In this document: one piece after another, positions 1-6,274 of the stretch
Position numbering within the stretch: the stretch's first letter is position 1
Layout: the number at the start of each line of letters is the position of its first letter
Origin: Gemmatimonadaceae bacterium
GTDB taxonomy: Bacteria > Gemmatimonadota > Gemmatimonadetes > Gemmatimonadales > Gemmatimonadaceae
Assembly (NCBI GenBank): GCA_013816695.1
Contig: JACDDZ010000016.1
Span: forward strand, 1-15,158
Direction of reading: 5' to 3'
Length of the DNA: 15,158 nt
Program-made: the position numbers and the translations under genes
Notes under the pieces: generated by a model
What the model was told of the DNA's origin: nothing
The model's database searches: none
What the model saw: the letters and a program-made list of their open reading frames with translations, nothing else

Positions 1-1522
1 CCAGGCGTTTGCGAATGAAATCGAAACTTCCGTCAGCTGCGAGCGTCGCGCTCGTCACAACTGCTGTCTCTACTCGTTCGAACAGATCATCTCGCAGAAT
101 TGGCGCGAGATTCAGCGGCACCCAGCTTACGGCGACATTCGATTCGCGCCCGCGGCTCTCGATCCAGCGCACAGCAGATTCGCCAGACGGCTCGGGACGG
201 AGCGCGCCCTCGAGCGCATATCCCATCGCTTCCATTCGACGCGACACGCCCTGCAGCTCGGCGATGAGTGAGTAAATCCCCGTGTCAGACGCCTTCGAAT
301 TGAGCCTGTCGCGAACAACCTTGAAATTATCTTCCATCAATTTCATTGACGCGAGAAGGTCGGTCAGCGCGGCATTGAGCCCACGCTTCCATACTGGATG
401 AAATGCAAATTCGGTAGTGATGCGCAACGTCTGCTGGCCGCTGTCGCGCAGCGCGGCCTCGATCAGGTCAAATACAAGAGCACCCTTCTCGCGCGCGCCC
501 GCAAGCGCAGGCAGTATCCGCTGCCTTACAAGGTCAAGATTGGCGAGCGCAAATGCGTCACCCCGATCACTGCTCAGGCGGGCCATGAGGGTTGGAATGA
601 GTCCGCGCCCCCGCTTGTCCAGTCGTGCAAGCAGCCGATTGAGAGAGCGCCTCGACGATGAGGCGCCGAGGTGTGCAGACGCCGCTTCCTCGAGATGATG
701 CCCTTCGTCCACGACTAGCCGCGTGTAGGCAGGGAGTACTGCTGCGTCATCCCAGTTGTTCGTCGTACGGCGAACGGCGACATCTGCCATGAGCAGATGG
801 TGGTTCGCAACGATGACATGCGCATCCGCCGCCCTGCGCCTGGCTGTGAACATGAAACACTGCTGGTAGTGTGGGCACTTCTGGCGAATACAAAGATCAG
901 GCTCCGCGGCAACCTCGTCCCACGCTTCACTGCTCGGCGGAACGGCAAGGTCGCTGAGGGAGCCGTCGGTAGTGCGAGCGGACCATTCCTTGAGCGACTG
1001 GATTTCGTCAGCGACTGAACTATCGAAAAGAGTAGCGCCGAGTAGCTCCGCCTGATTCATGCGAAGCAGGCAGAGATAGTTGCGCCAGCCTTTCATCAAC
1101 GCAAAACGCACGGACTGCTTGCCGGCGAACGCTTGCGCCAGAAAAGGCAGGTCCTTCGCAACAAGCTGTTCCTGGAGATTGATTGTGTTCGTTGATACAA
1201 GCGTCTTTTCACCCGTGAGCGCTGCCCATCGCAATGCCGGTATGAGGTAAGCGAGCGACTTGCCTACTCCCGTGCCGGCTTCCAGGAGGGCGGTCCCGCC
1301 GTCGTTGAATACTTCGGTAATTGCGGCCGCCATCGAACGCTGTCCTGGGCGATCCTCGTAGCCTCCCATAGCGGCTGCAACGGAGCCTTCGGGTCCGAGC
1401 TCGCGGGAAACATCATCGACATCGAGGTGCGGCGGCGTGGCGTGCGCACCTTCGTCGGATGGAAAGCGGAATACGCCAGCGGCCCGTGCTGCTTCCTTGA
1501 CCTGTTCAGGAAAGGCGATCAT
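1..1522 (-). CDS. DinG/XPD-family ATP-dependent helicase (C-terminus beyond window)
   Basis: Superfamily 2 DNA helicase of the XPD/DinG type, expected to unwind DNA 5' to 3' in repair or R-loop and replication-conflict processing. The frame is open from an ATG at 1522 to the window edge, giving 507 residues. A Q-motif-like segment (E-x-R-x-G-Q-x-x-M) is near residues 56-64 and Walker A GTGVGKS at 83-89. A Cys after GWRNYL sits near 151, and CIRQKC-x5-C lies near 210-225; together these match the four-cysteine Fe-S cluster of the family. The Walker B box DEGH is near 272 and the VVTSATLA motif near 490. There is no N-terminal exonuclease domain, unlike the DinG of some Firmicutes. The final helicase motifs lie outside the window. 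The ATG overlaps the rsmI stop (ATGA), so translation is probably coupled to rsmI. DinG proper or a YoaA-like paralogue cannot be told apart here. Confidence 0.9.
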   Translation of the reverse strand, partial: MIAFPEQVKEAARAAGVFRFPSDEGAHATPPHLDVDDVSRELGPEGSVAAAMGGYEDRPGQRSMAAAITEVFNDGGTALLEAGTGVGKSLAYLIPALRWAALTGEKTLVSTNTINLQEQLVAKDLPFLAQAFAGKQSVRFALMKGWRNYLCLLRMNQAELLGATLFDSSVADEIQSLKEWSARTTDGSLSDLAVPPSSEAWDEVAAEPDLCIRQKCPHYQQCFMFTARRRAADAHVIVANHHLLMADVAVRRTTNNWDDAAVLPAYTRLVVDEGHHLEEAASAHLGASSSRRSLNRLLARLDKRGRGLIPTLMARLSSDRGDAFALANLDLVRQRILPALAGAREKGALVFDLIEAALRDSGQQTLRITTEFAFHPVWKRGLNAALTDLLASMKLMEDNFKVVRDRLNSKASDTGIYSLIAELQGVSRRMEAMGYALEGALRPEPSGESAVRWIESRGRESNVAVSWVPLNLAPILRDDLFERVETAVVTSATLAADGSFDFIRKRL

Positions 1523-2349
1523 TCGTGTGCGAACTTGTAGGCACGGTTCCGCGCCGTTCCGAATTGCGCAATAAGTCTGTCAGTAATCTCGCGGGGCGAT
1601 CTTCCGTCCTGCTTCATCTGCGCAACAGCGCTCCGGATATCGTCATCAGAAATCTCGACTGCTTCCGCACCGGAGATGACGAGCACGAACTCGCCCTTTG
1701 CATCGGCTGACCCGAAATGAGCGGCAAGTTCGGTGATTGTACCGCGCCGTGTTTCCTCGAACTTCTTCGTGAGCTCGCGTGAAACCGATGCTTGTCGATC
1801 AGGTGCTCCGGCTTTCACAAGATCGTTCAAGGTATCCGCTACCCGGCCGGGTGCTTCGTAGATGACAGTCGTGATGGAAGAACGAACCGTCGCGTCGATT
1901 GCCTGCTGGCGTTCCTTGCCCTTTCGCGGAAGGAATCCGAGAAAGGTGAACTGCTCGGCGGCAATGCCTGAAACCACCAGACCGGCCAGGACGGCCGATG
2001 ATCCCGGAATTGCAATTACCTGTACCTGAGCCTCGATCGCCGCCCGGGTGAGCCGTGCGCCGGGGTCCGAGACGAGCGGAGTTCCAGCGTCGGTAATCAG
2101 CGCTATCGACTTTCCATCCTTCAGGTGTGAGACAAGGCGCGGAGTTTCGGCGGCCTCGTTGTGTTCATGGCAGGGCGAGTACGGCGTCTTTATGCCGTAC
2201 TCGTCGAGCAGGGTTCGGGAGTGTCTCGTGTCTTCCGCGACGATCATATGCACTGATTTTAGAACTTCCACTGCGCGGAAGGACATGTCCCCCAGATTGC
2301 CAATGGGGGTGCTTACAACAAAGAGAGTCCCGAAGCTGGGGCTGGCTAT
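1519..2349 (-). CDS. rsmI: 16S rRNA (cytidine-1402-2'-O)-methyltransferase RsmI, probable ATA start
   Basis: RsmI uses S-adenosylmethionine to methylate the ribose 2'-O of C1402 in the decoding centre of 16S rRNA. It is a tetrapyrrole-methylase-fold enzyme. The frame carries the family's N-terminal STPIGNLGD, then AEDTRHSRTLL, the glycine-rich TDAGTPLVSDPG and IPGSSAVLAGL. The first ATG (2286) falls after STPIGNLGD and would remove this SAM-binding segment. The open frame extends back to a TGA at 2410-2412 with no ATG, GTG or TTG on the way. The best candidate start is ATA at 2349, which overlaps the trxA stop as ATAG and has AAGGA 9 nt upstream. That start gives 276 residues, normal for RsmI, and places the motif at residues 13-21. 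The stop overlaps the helicase ATG. Function is confident; the exact start is not. Confidence 0.93.
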   Translation of the reverse strand: MASPSFGTLFVVSTPIGNLGDMSFRAVEVLKSVHMIVAEDTRHSRTLLDEYGIKTPYSPCHEHNEAAETPRLVSHLKDGKSIALITDAGTPLVSDPGARLTRAAIEAQVQVIAIPGSSAVLAGLVVSGIAAEQFTFLGFLPRKGKERQQAIDATVRSSITTVIYEAPGRVADTLNDLVKAGAPDRQASVSRELTKKFEETRRGTITELAAHFGSADAKGEFVLVISGAEAVEISDDDIRSAVAQMKQDGRSPREITDRLIAQFGTARNRAYKFAHE

Positions 2350-2672
2350 GCCGCGTGTTCCTTGAACTTCATTTCCAGCTGCTGCTTGGGAACTGCCCCA
2401 ACAACAGTGTCAACAACCTGCCCGTCCTTGAAAAACAGGATTGTCGGGATCGAGCGAACGTTAAAGCGGGTGGAGGTCTTGATGTTGTTATCCACGTCGA
2501 GCTTCGCAACTTTCGCCTTGTCACCGTACTCGGCTGCAAGCTGGTCGAGAATTGGCGCTATCATTCGGCACGGCGCGCACCATGTCGCCCAGAAATCGAC
2601 TACCGCCAGCCCTTTGTGCTGTTCGATCTGTACTTCGAAGTCGGAATCCGATACTTCAACGGCATTGGACAT
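2346..2672 (-). CDS. trxA: Thioredoxin
   Basis: Small cytoplasmic dithiol-disulfide oxidoreductase that reduces protein disulfides and is itself recharged by thioredoxin reductase. The 108 residues match the classic single-domain family length. The active site is WCAPC at 31-35, with redox cysteines Cys32 and Cys35; Ala replaces the usual Gly of WCGPC, a tolerated variant. The buried Asp26 and the cis-Pro76 in SIPT fall at the same numbers as in E. coli Trx1. There is no signal peptide. The start ATG has GGAG about 10 nt upstream. It is the first gene of the leftward trxA-rsmI-helicase cluster, and its TAG overlaps the presumed rsmI start. It is divergent from the epimerase gene, so its promoter should lie in 2673-2748. 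Confidence 0.96.
   Translation of the reverse strand: MSNAVEVSDSDFEVQIEQHKGLAVVDFWATWCAPCRMIAPILDQLAAEYGDKAKVAKLDVDNNIKTSTRFNVRSIPTILFFKDGQVVDTVVGAVPKQQLEMKFKEHAA
2347..2363 (-). promoter_or_regulatory. Ribosome-binding site and unusual ATA start of rsmI
   Basis: On the minus strand AAGGA (2363-2359) lies within the last codons of trxA, followed after 9 nt by ATA (2349-2347). The last two bases of the ATA are the first two of the trxA TAG stop. It is the only plausible initiation site upstream of the conserved RsmI N terminus. The shared base explains why an ATG would be disfavoured here: changing ATA to ATG turns the trxA stop TAG into TGG. Inferred from position and spacing only. Confidence 0.5.
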
Positions 2673-2748
2673 CTAATGCGTTCTCCTCTGAGGGCTAGAC
2701 CGGAGGCCATCCGGACTTAAGTTTGCTTCCAATCGCTCCTTCAATCTA
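2673..2748. promoter_or_regulatory. Divergent intergenic region trxA / methylmalonyl-CoA epimerase
   Basis: This 76-bp gap between two diverging genes must hold promoters for both, unless these overlap the coding sequences. It contains a small inverted repeat, CCGGA-GGCCA-TCCGG (2700-2714), that could be an operator or chance. I could not identify convincing -35/-10 pairs. A ribosome-binding site is visible for trxA but not for the epimerase. Confidence 0.4.
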
Positions 2749-3159
2749 ATGCACCCACCAAGCCCAGGCGGAGCCCGGATTTCGCACATCGGAATCGCGG
2801 TACGGTCTGTCGACGAAAGCATCGATTTTTATCGCGACATCCTCGGCATGCCGGAGGTGCCGCTCGACGATTCCGATGGAGCCAGGATAGCCGGACTCCA
2901 GGCCGGAGAGTCCCTTGTCGAGCTCCTGGAGCCTGAAGCAGGCGACAACCCTATCGGCCGGTTCCTGGACAAGCGCGGACCCGGAGTTCACCACATCTGC
3001 TTTACAGTGGACGACCTGGACGAGGTGATGGACCGGTGCCGTTCGGCGGGGATCAGGCTCATCGATGAGACGCCACGGATCGGGGCCGAGGGCAAGCGGA
3101 TCGCGTTCCTGCATCCGGCATCCACTGGCGGGGTGCTCGTCGAGCTATCCGATCCATGA
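2749..3159 (+). CDS. mce: Methylmalonyl-CoA epimerase (VOC superfamily)
   Basis: Interconverts (S)- and (R)-methylmalonyl-CoA, linking propionyl-CoA carboxylase to the B12-dependent mutase in propionate, odd-chain fatty-acid and branched amino-acid catabolism. The 136-residue protein is two beta-alpha-beta-beta-beta units of the glyoxalase/VOC fold: HIGIAV at 13-18 opens the first and HHICFTVDDLD at 81-91 the second. Likely metal ligands are His13, His82 and Glu132 (VELSDP), with Glu58 or a neighbour as the fourth. The segments FYRDILGM, GRFLDKRGPGVHH and PRIGAEGKRIAFLHP are typical of the epimerase rather than of glyoxalase I. No Shine-Dalgarno is obvious before the ATG, so the transcript may be leaderless. 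Its partners (mutase, carboxylase) are not in the window. It converges on a lipoprotein gene across a long hairpin. Confidence 0.9.
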   Translation: MHPPSPGGARISHIGIAVRSVDESIDFYRDILGMPEVPLDDSDGARIAGLQAGESLVELLEPEAGDNPIGRFLDKRGPGVHHICFTVDDLDEVMDRCRSAGIRLIDETPRIGAEGKRIAFLHPASTGGVLVELSDP

Positions 3160-3170
3160 GTAACCGCAAC

Positions 3171-3283
3171 TGCAACTTACAGCTATTAGCTACAAGCTGA
3201 CGCTACTAGCTGTTAGCAGCTACTAGCTGTTAGCTAGCTAATAGCTAATAGCGTCAGCTAATAGCTAGCAGCTGTATGTTGCA
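3171..3283. repeat. Long imperfect hairpin of degenerate AGCT heptamers
   Basis: A 113-nt imperfect palindrome fills the gap between two convergent genes. Its outer arms 3171-3184 and 3270-3283 match as inverted repeats at 13 of 14 positions. An inner perfect 11-bp stem pairs 3195-3205 with 3249-3259, and pairing continues inward through 3207-3217 with 3237-3247. AGCT cores (or near matches) recur at 3181, 3188, 3195, 3208, 3215, 3218, 3225, 3232, 3236, 3243, 3250, 3256, 3263 and 3270, mostly 7 bp apart. It could act as a bidirectional terminator or transcript-end structure, but it has no U-tract of the classic type. Confidence 0.85.
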
Positions 3284-3308
3284 CCTGTATTTGCAGCCGT
3301 ATGTTGCA
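3273..3308. repeat. Short direct repeats beside the AGCT hairpin
   Basis: Three near copies of a (T/C)GTATGTTGCA-like word follow one another at about 3273-3283, 3287-3295 (shortened, TGTATTTGCA) and 3298-3308. The first overlaps the right arm of the adjacent hairpin and the last ends just before the lipoprotein stop codon. They look like tandem duplication at the edge of the repeat. Confidence 0.6.
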
Positions 3309-3312
3309 GTTT

Positions 3313-3750
3313 CTATTGCTTGGGCTCAGCACAAAAATCCCTAACAGCAGCAATGTCGAGCGTCTCGATGTACCACCGATCCGACGGGCCACGAACGGCC
3401 AGAGCGGACGTCTGCCGGGTGCGGGATCCGCGGGTCAGCTCAATTTGAAAAACTCGCTTTGCTCCCTGGTTGCTTTCCCCCGTTATGCGAAACTTGTCGT
3501 GGTTGAAATAGCATTGCATAATGAGCATTCGCTTTTCAAGCTCGGCGCGCTCGATGTTGTCGCGTGCCGGGCCGCTGCCGGTTCCGAAGATTGACGACAT
3601 CGCCTGAATGTCCTGCGCCTTCACGGCGTTCAGGAATTGCTCGATGGCAACACGAGGGGCTGCGGAGCCGGTCAGCTCGTTCCCGGGTCCGGTCCGCCCT
3701 GCTGGTGAACAGGCGACGACGACGAGCAACAGGCCAAAGATTTTTCTCAC
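3313..3750 (-). CDS. Small putative lipoprotein, function unknown
   Basis: A 145-residue protein with a short lipoprotein signal: a basic start (MRKIFG), a hydrophobic run LLLVVVA, and a lipobox-like VVAC with Cys14 as the predicted lipidated residue. No Asp follows the Cys, so transport to the outer membrane is possible. The remainder begins with a helix AIEQFLNAVKAQD (about 35-47) and continues with strands such as RVFQIELTRG and RWYIETLDI. This resembles the small alpha+beta NTF2/SnoaL-like stress or scaffolding domains (DUF4878-type), but no specific family is recognised. The start is GTG with GGAG 6 nt upstream. It diverges from pdxJ across only 42 bp and converges on the epimerase. Two further Cys (in MQCYF and DFCAEP) could form a disulfide. 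Confidence 0.75.
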   Translation of the reverse strand: MRKIFGLLLVVVACSPAGRTGPGNELTGSAAPRVAIEQFLNAVKAQDIQAMSSIFGTGSGPARDNIERAELEKRMLIMQCYFNHDKFRITGESNQGAKRVFQIELTRGSRTRQTSALAVRGPSDRWYIETLDIAAVRDFCAEPKQ

Positions 3751-3792
3751 GTGGTTCTCCGAATGTCAGTGCGAGCCTAACTTCCTGCAGAT

Positions 3793-4518
3793 ATGCGAGC
3801 TTCCCGGCAGAGACTCTACATTAATGTCGATCATGTTGCGACGATTCGTCAGGCCAGGCGCGGTGCCGAACCTGATCCAATCGCCGCTGCCCGCACCTGT
3901 GAAGCAAGCGGCGCCGATGGAATTACGGCACACCTTCGGGAAGACAGGCGTCACATCCAGGATGACGATGTAGTGAGCCTTAAGGCACAGGTAAAAACCT
4001 ACTTCAATCTCGAGCTGGCGTGCGTTCCGTCAATGCTCGACATCGCACTTCGCATCAAACCCGAACAGGTCACACTTGTTCCTGAGCGGCGCGAGGAAAT
4101 TACAACCGAAGGCGGGCTGGACGTTTCGTCGGACTCTTCTCGCATCGCAAAAGCCATTTCCGCGCTGAGCGCTGCCGGCATTCGTGTAAGTCTTTTCATC
4201 GACCCGACGGCAGCCGCCGTTACGCAATCGAAGGCACTTGGAGTCGAAGCTGTCGAGCTGCACACAGGAAGGTACGCGCACAGTGGTCCCGGGTCGCTCC
4301 CGGCACTGCAGAATGCGGCAACCCTGGCAGCGTCGCTTGGACTCGCAGTGCACGCGGGCCACGGACTCAACCTCGAGAACGTCGGCGCGGTTGCGGCCAT
4401 CCCTGAAATCGAAGAATTGAATATCGGTCACTCCATCATTTCGCGAGCTGTTTTCGTCGGGCTCGACGCTGCCGTGCGGGAAATGATCGATGCAATGCAC
4501 AAGGCTCGCAGCAAGTGA
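3793..4518 (+). CDS. pdxJ: Pyridoxine 5'-phosphate synthase PdxJ
   Basis: Condenses 1-deoxy-D-xylulose 5-phosphate with 3-amino-2-oxopropyl phosphate to form pyridoxine 5'-phosphate, the ring-closing step of DXP-dependent vitamin B6 synthesis. The 241 residues form a TIM barrel of normal length. Family blocks are in order: LYINVDHVATIRQARR (8-23), ITAHLREDRRHI (44-55), FNLE (71-74), VTLVPE (93-98), SLFIDP (133-138), VELHTGRYA (154-162), HAGHGLN (187-193) and ELNIGHSIISRAVFVGL (208-224). The expected catalytic residues are present: His47, Glu74 and His190. No clear ribosome-binding site precedes the ATG. It is the first gene of a four-gene run with GTGA overlaps. DXP is also the entry metabolite of the pathway served by ispE at the end of the run. 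Confidence 0.96.
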   Translation: MRASRQRLYINVDHVATIRQARRGAEPDPIAAARTCEASGADGITAHLREDRRHIQDDDVVSLKAQVKTYFNLELACVPSMLDIALRIKPEQVTLVPERREEITTEGGLDVSSDSSRIAKAISALSAAGIRVSLFIDPTAAAVTQSKALGVEAVELHTGRYAHSGPGSLPALQNAATLAASLGLAVHAGHGLNLENVGAVAAIPEIEELNIGHSIISRAVFVGLDAAVREMIDAMHKARSK

Positions 4519-5270
4519 CGATGAAGACTCCCGAGCGGCTGTTCGACTACTTCACGCTAGAAGCCAATGAGCAGCTGGCCATTCTCGAAGAAGAGGCGTC
4601 GAGAGATACGCAGCCCGACGCAGGCCGTTTTATCGCTGCCGCGCGCCGCCTCACGCAGAGCGCGGAAATGGCGAGACTCACGAGCCTTGCCGAGATCGCC
4701 GGCGGAATCGAGAAAATCGCACGCGACGTGATTCGGAGGGATGTGCCGTGGACGAAGGATTTGCGCCAGGCAGTCCTGGGCGGACTGGGCGAGCTGCGTG
4801 TAAGTGTCGCCCGCGTGAAGGAGCTGGACGAGGCTGACTACATCCGGCTGCGCAGGCACTCGCGTGAAGTGATGACATTTACCCGCGACGAAGTTCCAAC
4901 TGCGGGTCCTGTCCCTATATCGCGACTTTTCTTTGACGATGCCGGCCCGCACATCGTTCGGCTCGCGGCCTCTGAACCGGTGCCTGAGGAAAAGCATCCG
5001 GGTACCAGCTTCCGCGGACGCGCACTCAAGGATCTTCTCGATGCGAGTATCGCAAGGCTGGGAGGCACGGGCACCGACAAAAAGCGCGCGGAGTCTGTTC
5101 ATCCAGATGGTGTGGTTCCGATCGAGCAGCTGCTCCTTCGGGGCCGAGCCGCACTGGACAGGGCGCGTGAGATAGGATCAGGCGCGCGCGTGCACAAGCG
5201 CGCACCAGCGGAGCACGAACTGCACGAGCTGTTCGACCTGATCGACCTGGCCGCGACAGAAGGACCGTGA
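4515..5270 (+). CDS. Degenerate Hpt (CheA N-terminal-like) domain protein, function unknown
   Basis: 251 residues; no exact family recognised. Residues 11-100 look like the helical histidine-phosphotransfer domain of CheA-type proteins: YFTLEANEQLAILEEE followed by AAARRLTQSAEMARLTSLAEIAGGIEK. The second segment lines up with the usual R-A-x-H-T-L-K-G-S-A box, but Arg44 stands where the phospho-accepting His should be, and Lys-Gly is replaced by Thr-Gln, so phosphotransfer is unlikely. The rest (about 125-251) is polar and probably partly disordered. It holds two similar short motifs, VPISRLFFDD (133-142) and VPIEQLLLRG (201-210), and ends in an acidic helix. It has no signal peptide or membrane segment. 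The GTG start overlaps the pdxJ stop; an in-frame ATG at 4521 is an alternative. Its own stop overlaps the next gene. The domain call is inference from pattern. Confidence 0.8.
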   Translation: MTMKTPERLFDYFTLEANEQLAILEEEASRDTQPDAGRFIAAARRLTQSAEMARLTSLAEIAGGIEKIARDVIRRDVPWTKDLRQAVLGGLGELRVSVARVKELDEADYIRLRRHSREVMTFTRDEVPTAGPVPISRLFFDDAGPHIVRLAASEPVPEEKHPGTSFRGRALKDLLDASIARLGGTGTDKKRAESVHPDGVVPIEQLLLRGRAALDRAREIGSGARVHKRAPAEHELHELFDLIDLAATEGP

Positions 5271-6274
5271 AAGGTCGCTGGCGGAGCGTAATCGGAATTG
5301 CGCTCAGTGCTGTACTGCTCTGGTGGACGCTGCGCGATGTATCGCTCGCCACTGTCTGGGGCGAGCTGCGACACTCAAATCTTCCACTTTTCCTGCTCGC
5401 GACATTGCTGGGGACATTCATCTTCCCGATTCGCGCGCTGAGGTGGCGAACAATCCTCAGGCCGATAGCCGAGGTTCCGCTCGGCCCACTCTGGCGTTCG
5501 ACGGCGATCGGGATGATGGTCAATAACGTTGTGCCGGCGCGCGCCGGCGAAATTGCCCGCGCATTTGCGCTCACACGCGAGGCGCCGATTCCCTTTTCAT
5601 CAGCAATCGCGTCGCTGGCCGTAGATAGAGTCTTTGACGCCGTCACTGTACTTCTGCTCGCGGCGGCTGCAATGCTCGACCCGAGCTTTCCGCGCGATGC
5701 TACAATCGCAGGACAGCCACTTTCCAGCTGGGCAGGGGGAGCGGGAGTGATTGTACTGCTCGCGCTCGCAAGTCTATACGTCCTTGTCTTTTTCCCCGCG
5801 TTCCTCGTGCGCCTCTTTGAATTATTTGCGCGCAAGGTTGCACCGGCAATCGAGGAGCGCGGTCGCAAGGCGCTTGTCGCATTCGGCGAAGGTCTGAGCG
5901 TTCTCAGAAATCCAAAACGGTTTCTTGCGGTACTCGCATGGGCAATTTTCCATTGGATGGTCAATGCCCTCGCATTCTGGGTGGGAATGAAAGCAGTCGG
6001 GATCGACGTTCCCTATTCTGCGGTTTTGTTCATCCAGGCTCTTATTGCGCTCGGCGTCGCGGTGCCGTCTGCGCCCGGATTTTTTGGACTGTTTGAGAAG
6101 CTCGCTGTTGTTTCCCTGGGCCTCTTTGCTGTCGGTGCCCCGGCGGCGACAAGCTGGGCGATTGGATATCACATCCTCTCTTTCATACCCATAACCGTGA
6201 TAGGAGCATTTTACTTCGCGAGGCTAGGGATGCGGTTCAGGGAAATCCAGAGCTCGACGGAAGGAAAGGCGTGA
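5267..6274 (+). CDS. UPF0104 / lysylphosphatidylglycerol-synthase-TM-like membrane protein
   Basis: A 335-residue polytopic inner-membrane protein of the family that includes the flippase half of MprF and the AglD-like proteins (LPG_synthase_TM). Members are implicated in flipping or handling lipid or polyprenyl-linked substrates; the substrate here cannot be told. About seven to eight hydrophobic segments are visible, for example at 8-22, 39-55, 124-138, 155-174, 221-243, 254-273 and 306-325. Family motifs are present: ALRWRTILRP (57-66), NNVVPARAGEIARAF (about 90-104), LAVDRVFDAV, and PSAPGFFGLFE in the last third. It lacks the cytosolic aminoacyl-transferase domain of full MprF. The GTG start and the stop both overlap their neighbours by GTGA. 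Placement just before ispE is compatible with a polyprenyl-lipid role, but this is only suggestive. Confidence 0.88.
   Translation: MKGRWRSVIGIALSAVLLWWTLRDVSLATVWGELRHSNLPLFLLATLLGTFIFPIRALRWRTILRPIAEVPLGPLWRSTAIGMMVNNVVPARAGEIARAFALTREAPIPFSSAIASLAVDRVFDAVTVLLLAAAAMLDPSFPRDATIAGQPLSSWAGGAGVIVLLALASLYVLVFFPAFLVRLFELFARKVAPAIEERGRKALVAFGEGLSVLRNPKRFLAVLAWAIFHWMVNALAFWVGMKAVGIDVPYSAVLFIQALIALGVAVPSAPGFFGLFEKLAVVSLGLFAVGAPAATSWAIGYHILSFIPITVIGAFYFARLGMRFREIQSSTEGKA

Noticed and set aside
1519..2286. rsmI as a 255-residue protein starting at the first ATG
   Set aside because: It would delete the STPIGNLGD SAM-binding segment that is clearly encoded in frame upstream, so I extended the gene to 2349.
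2572..2586. Defective thioredoxin active site (WCAPC instead of WCGPC)
   Set aside because: Both redox cysteines, the buried Asp and the cis-proline are present, and Ala at this position is a known natural variant.
2127..2720. A 197-residue plus-strand open frame across rsmI and trxA
   Set aside because: It lies opposite two genes with strong family motifs and has low-complexity, Arg/Cys-rich composition typical of antisense shadows.
3171..3308. CRISPR-like array in the repeated AGCT region
   Set aside because: Units are 7 bp with no spacers of constant length, the region is a palindrome, and no cas gene is present.
5026..5964. A 312-residue minus-strand open frame opposite the UPF0104-type gene
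   Set aside because: Ser/Arg/Ala-rich composition without any motif, and it covers two coupled plus-strand genes with recognisable features; a high-GC shadow frame.
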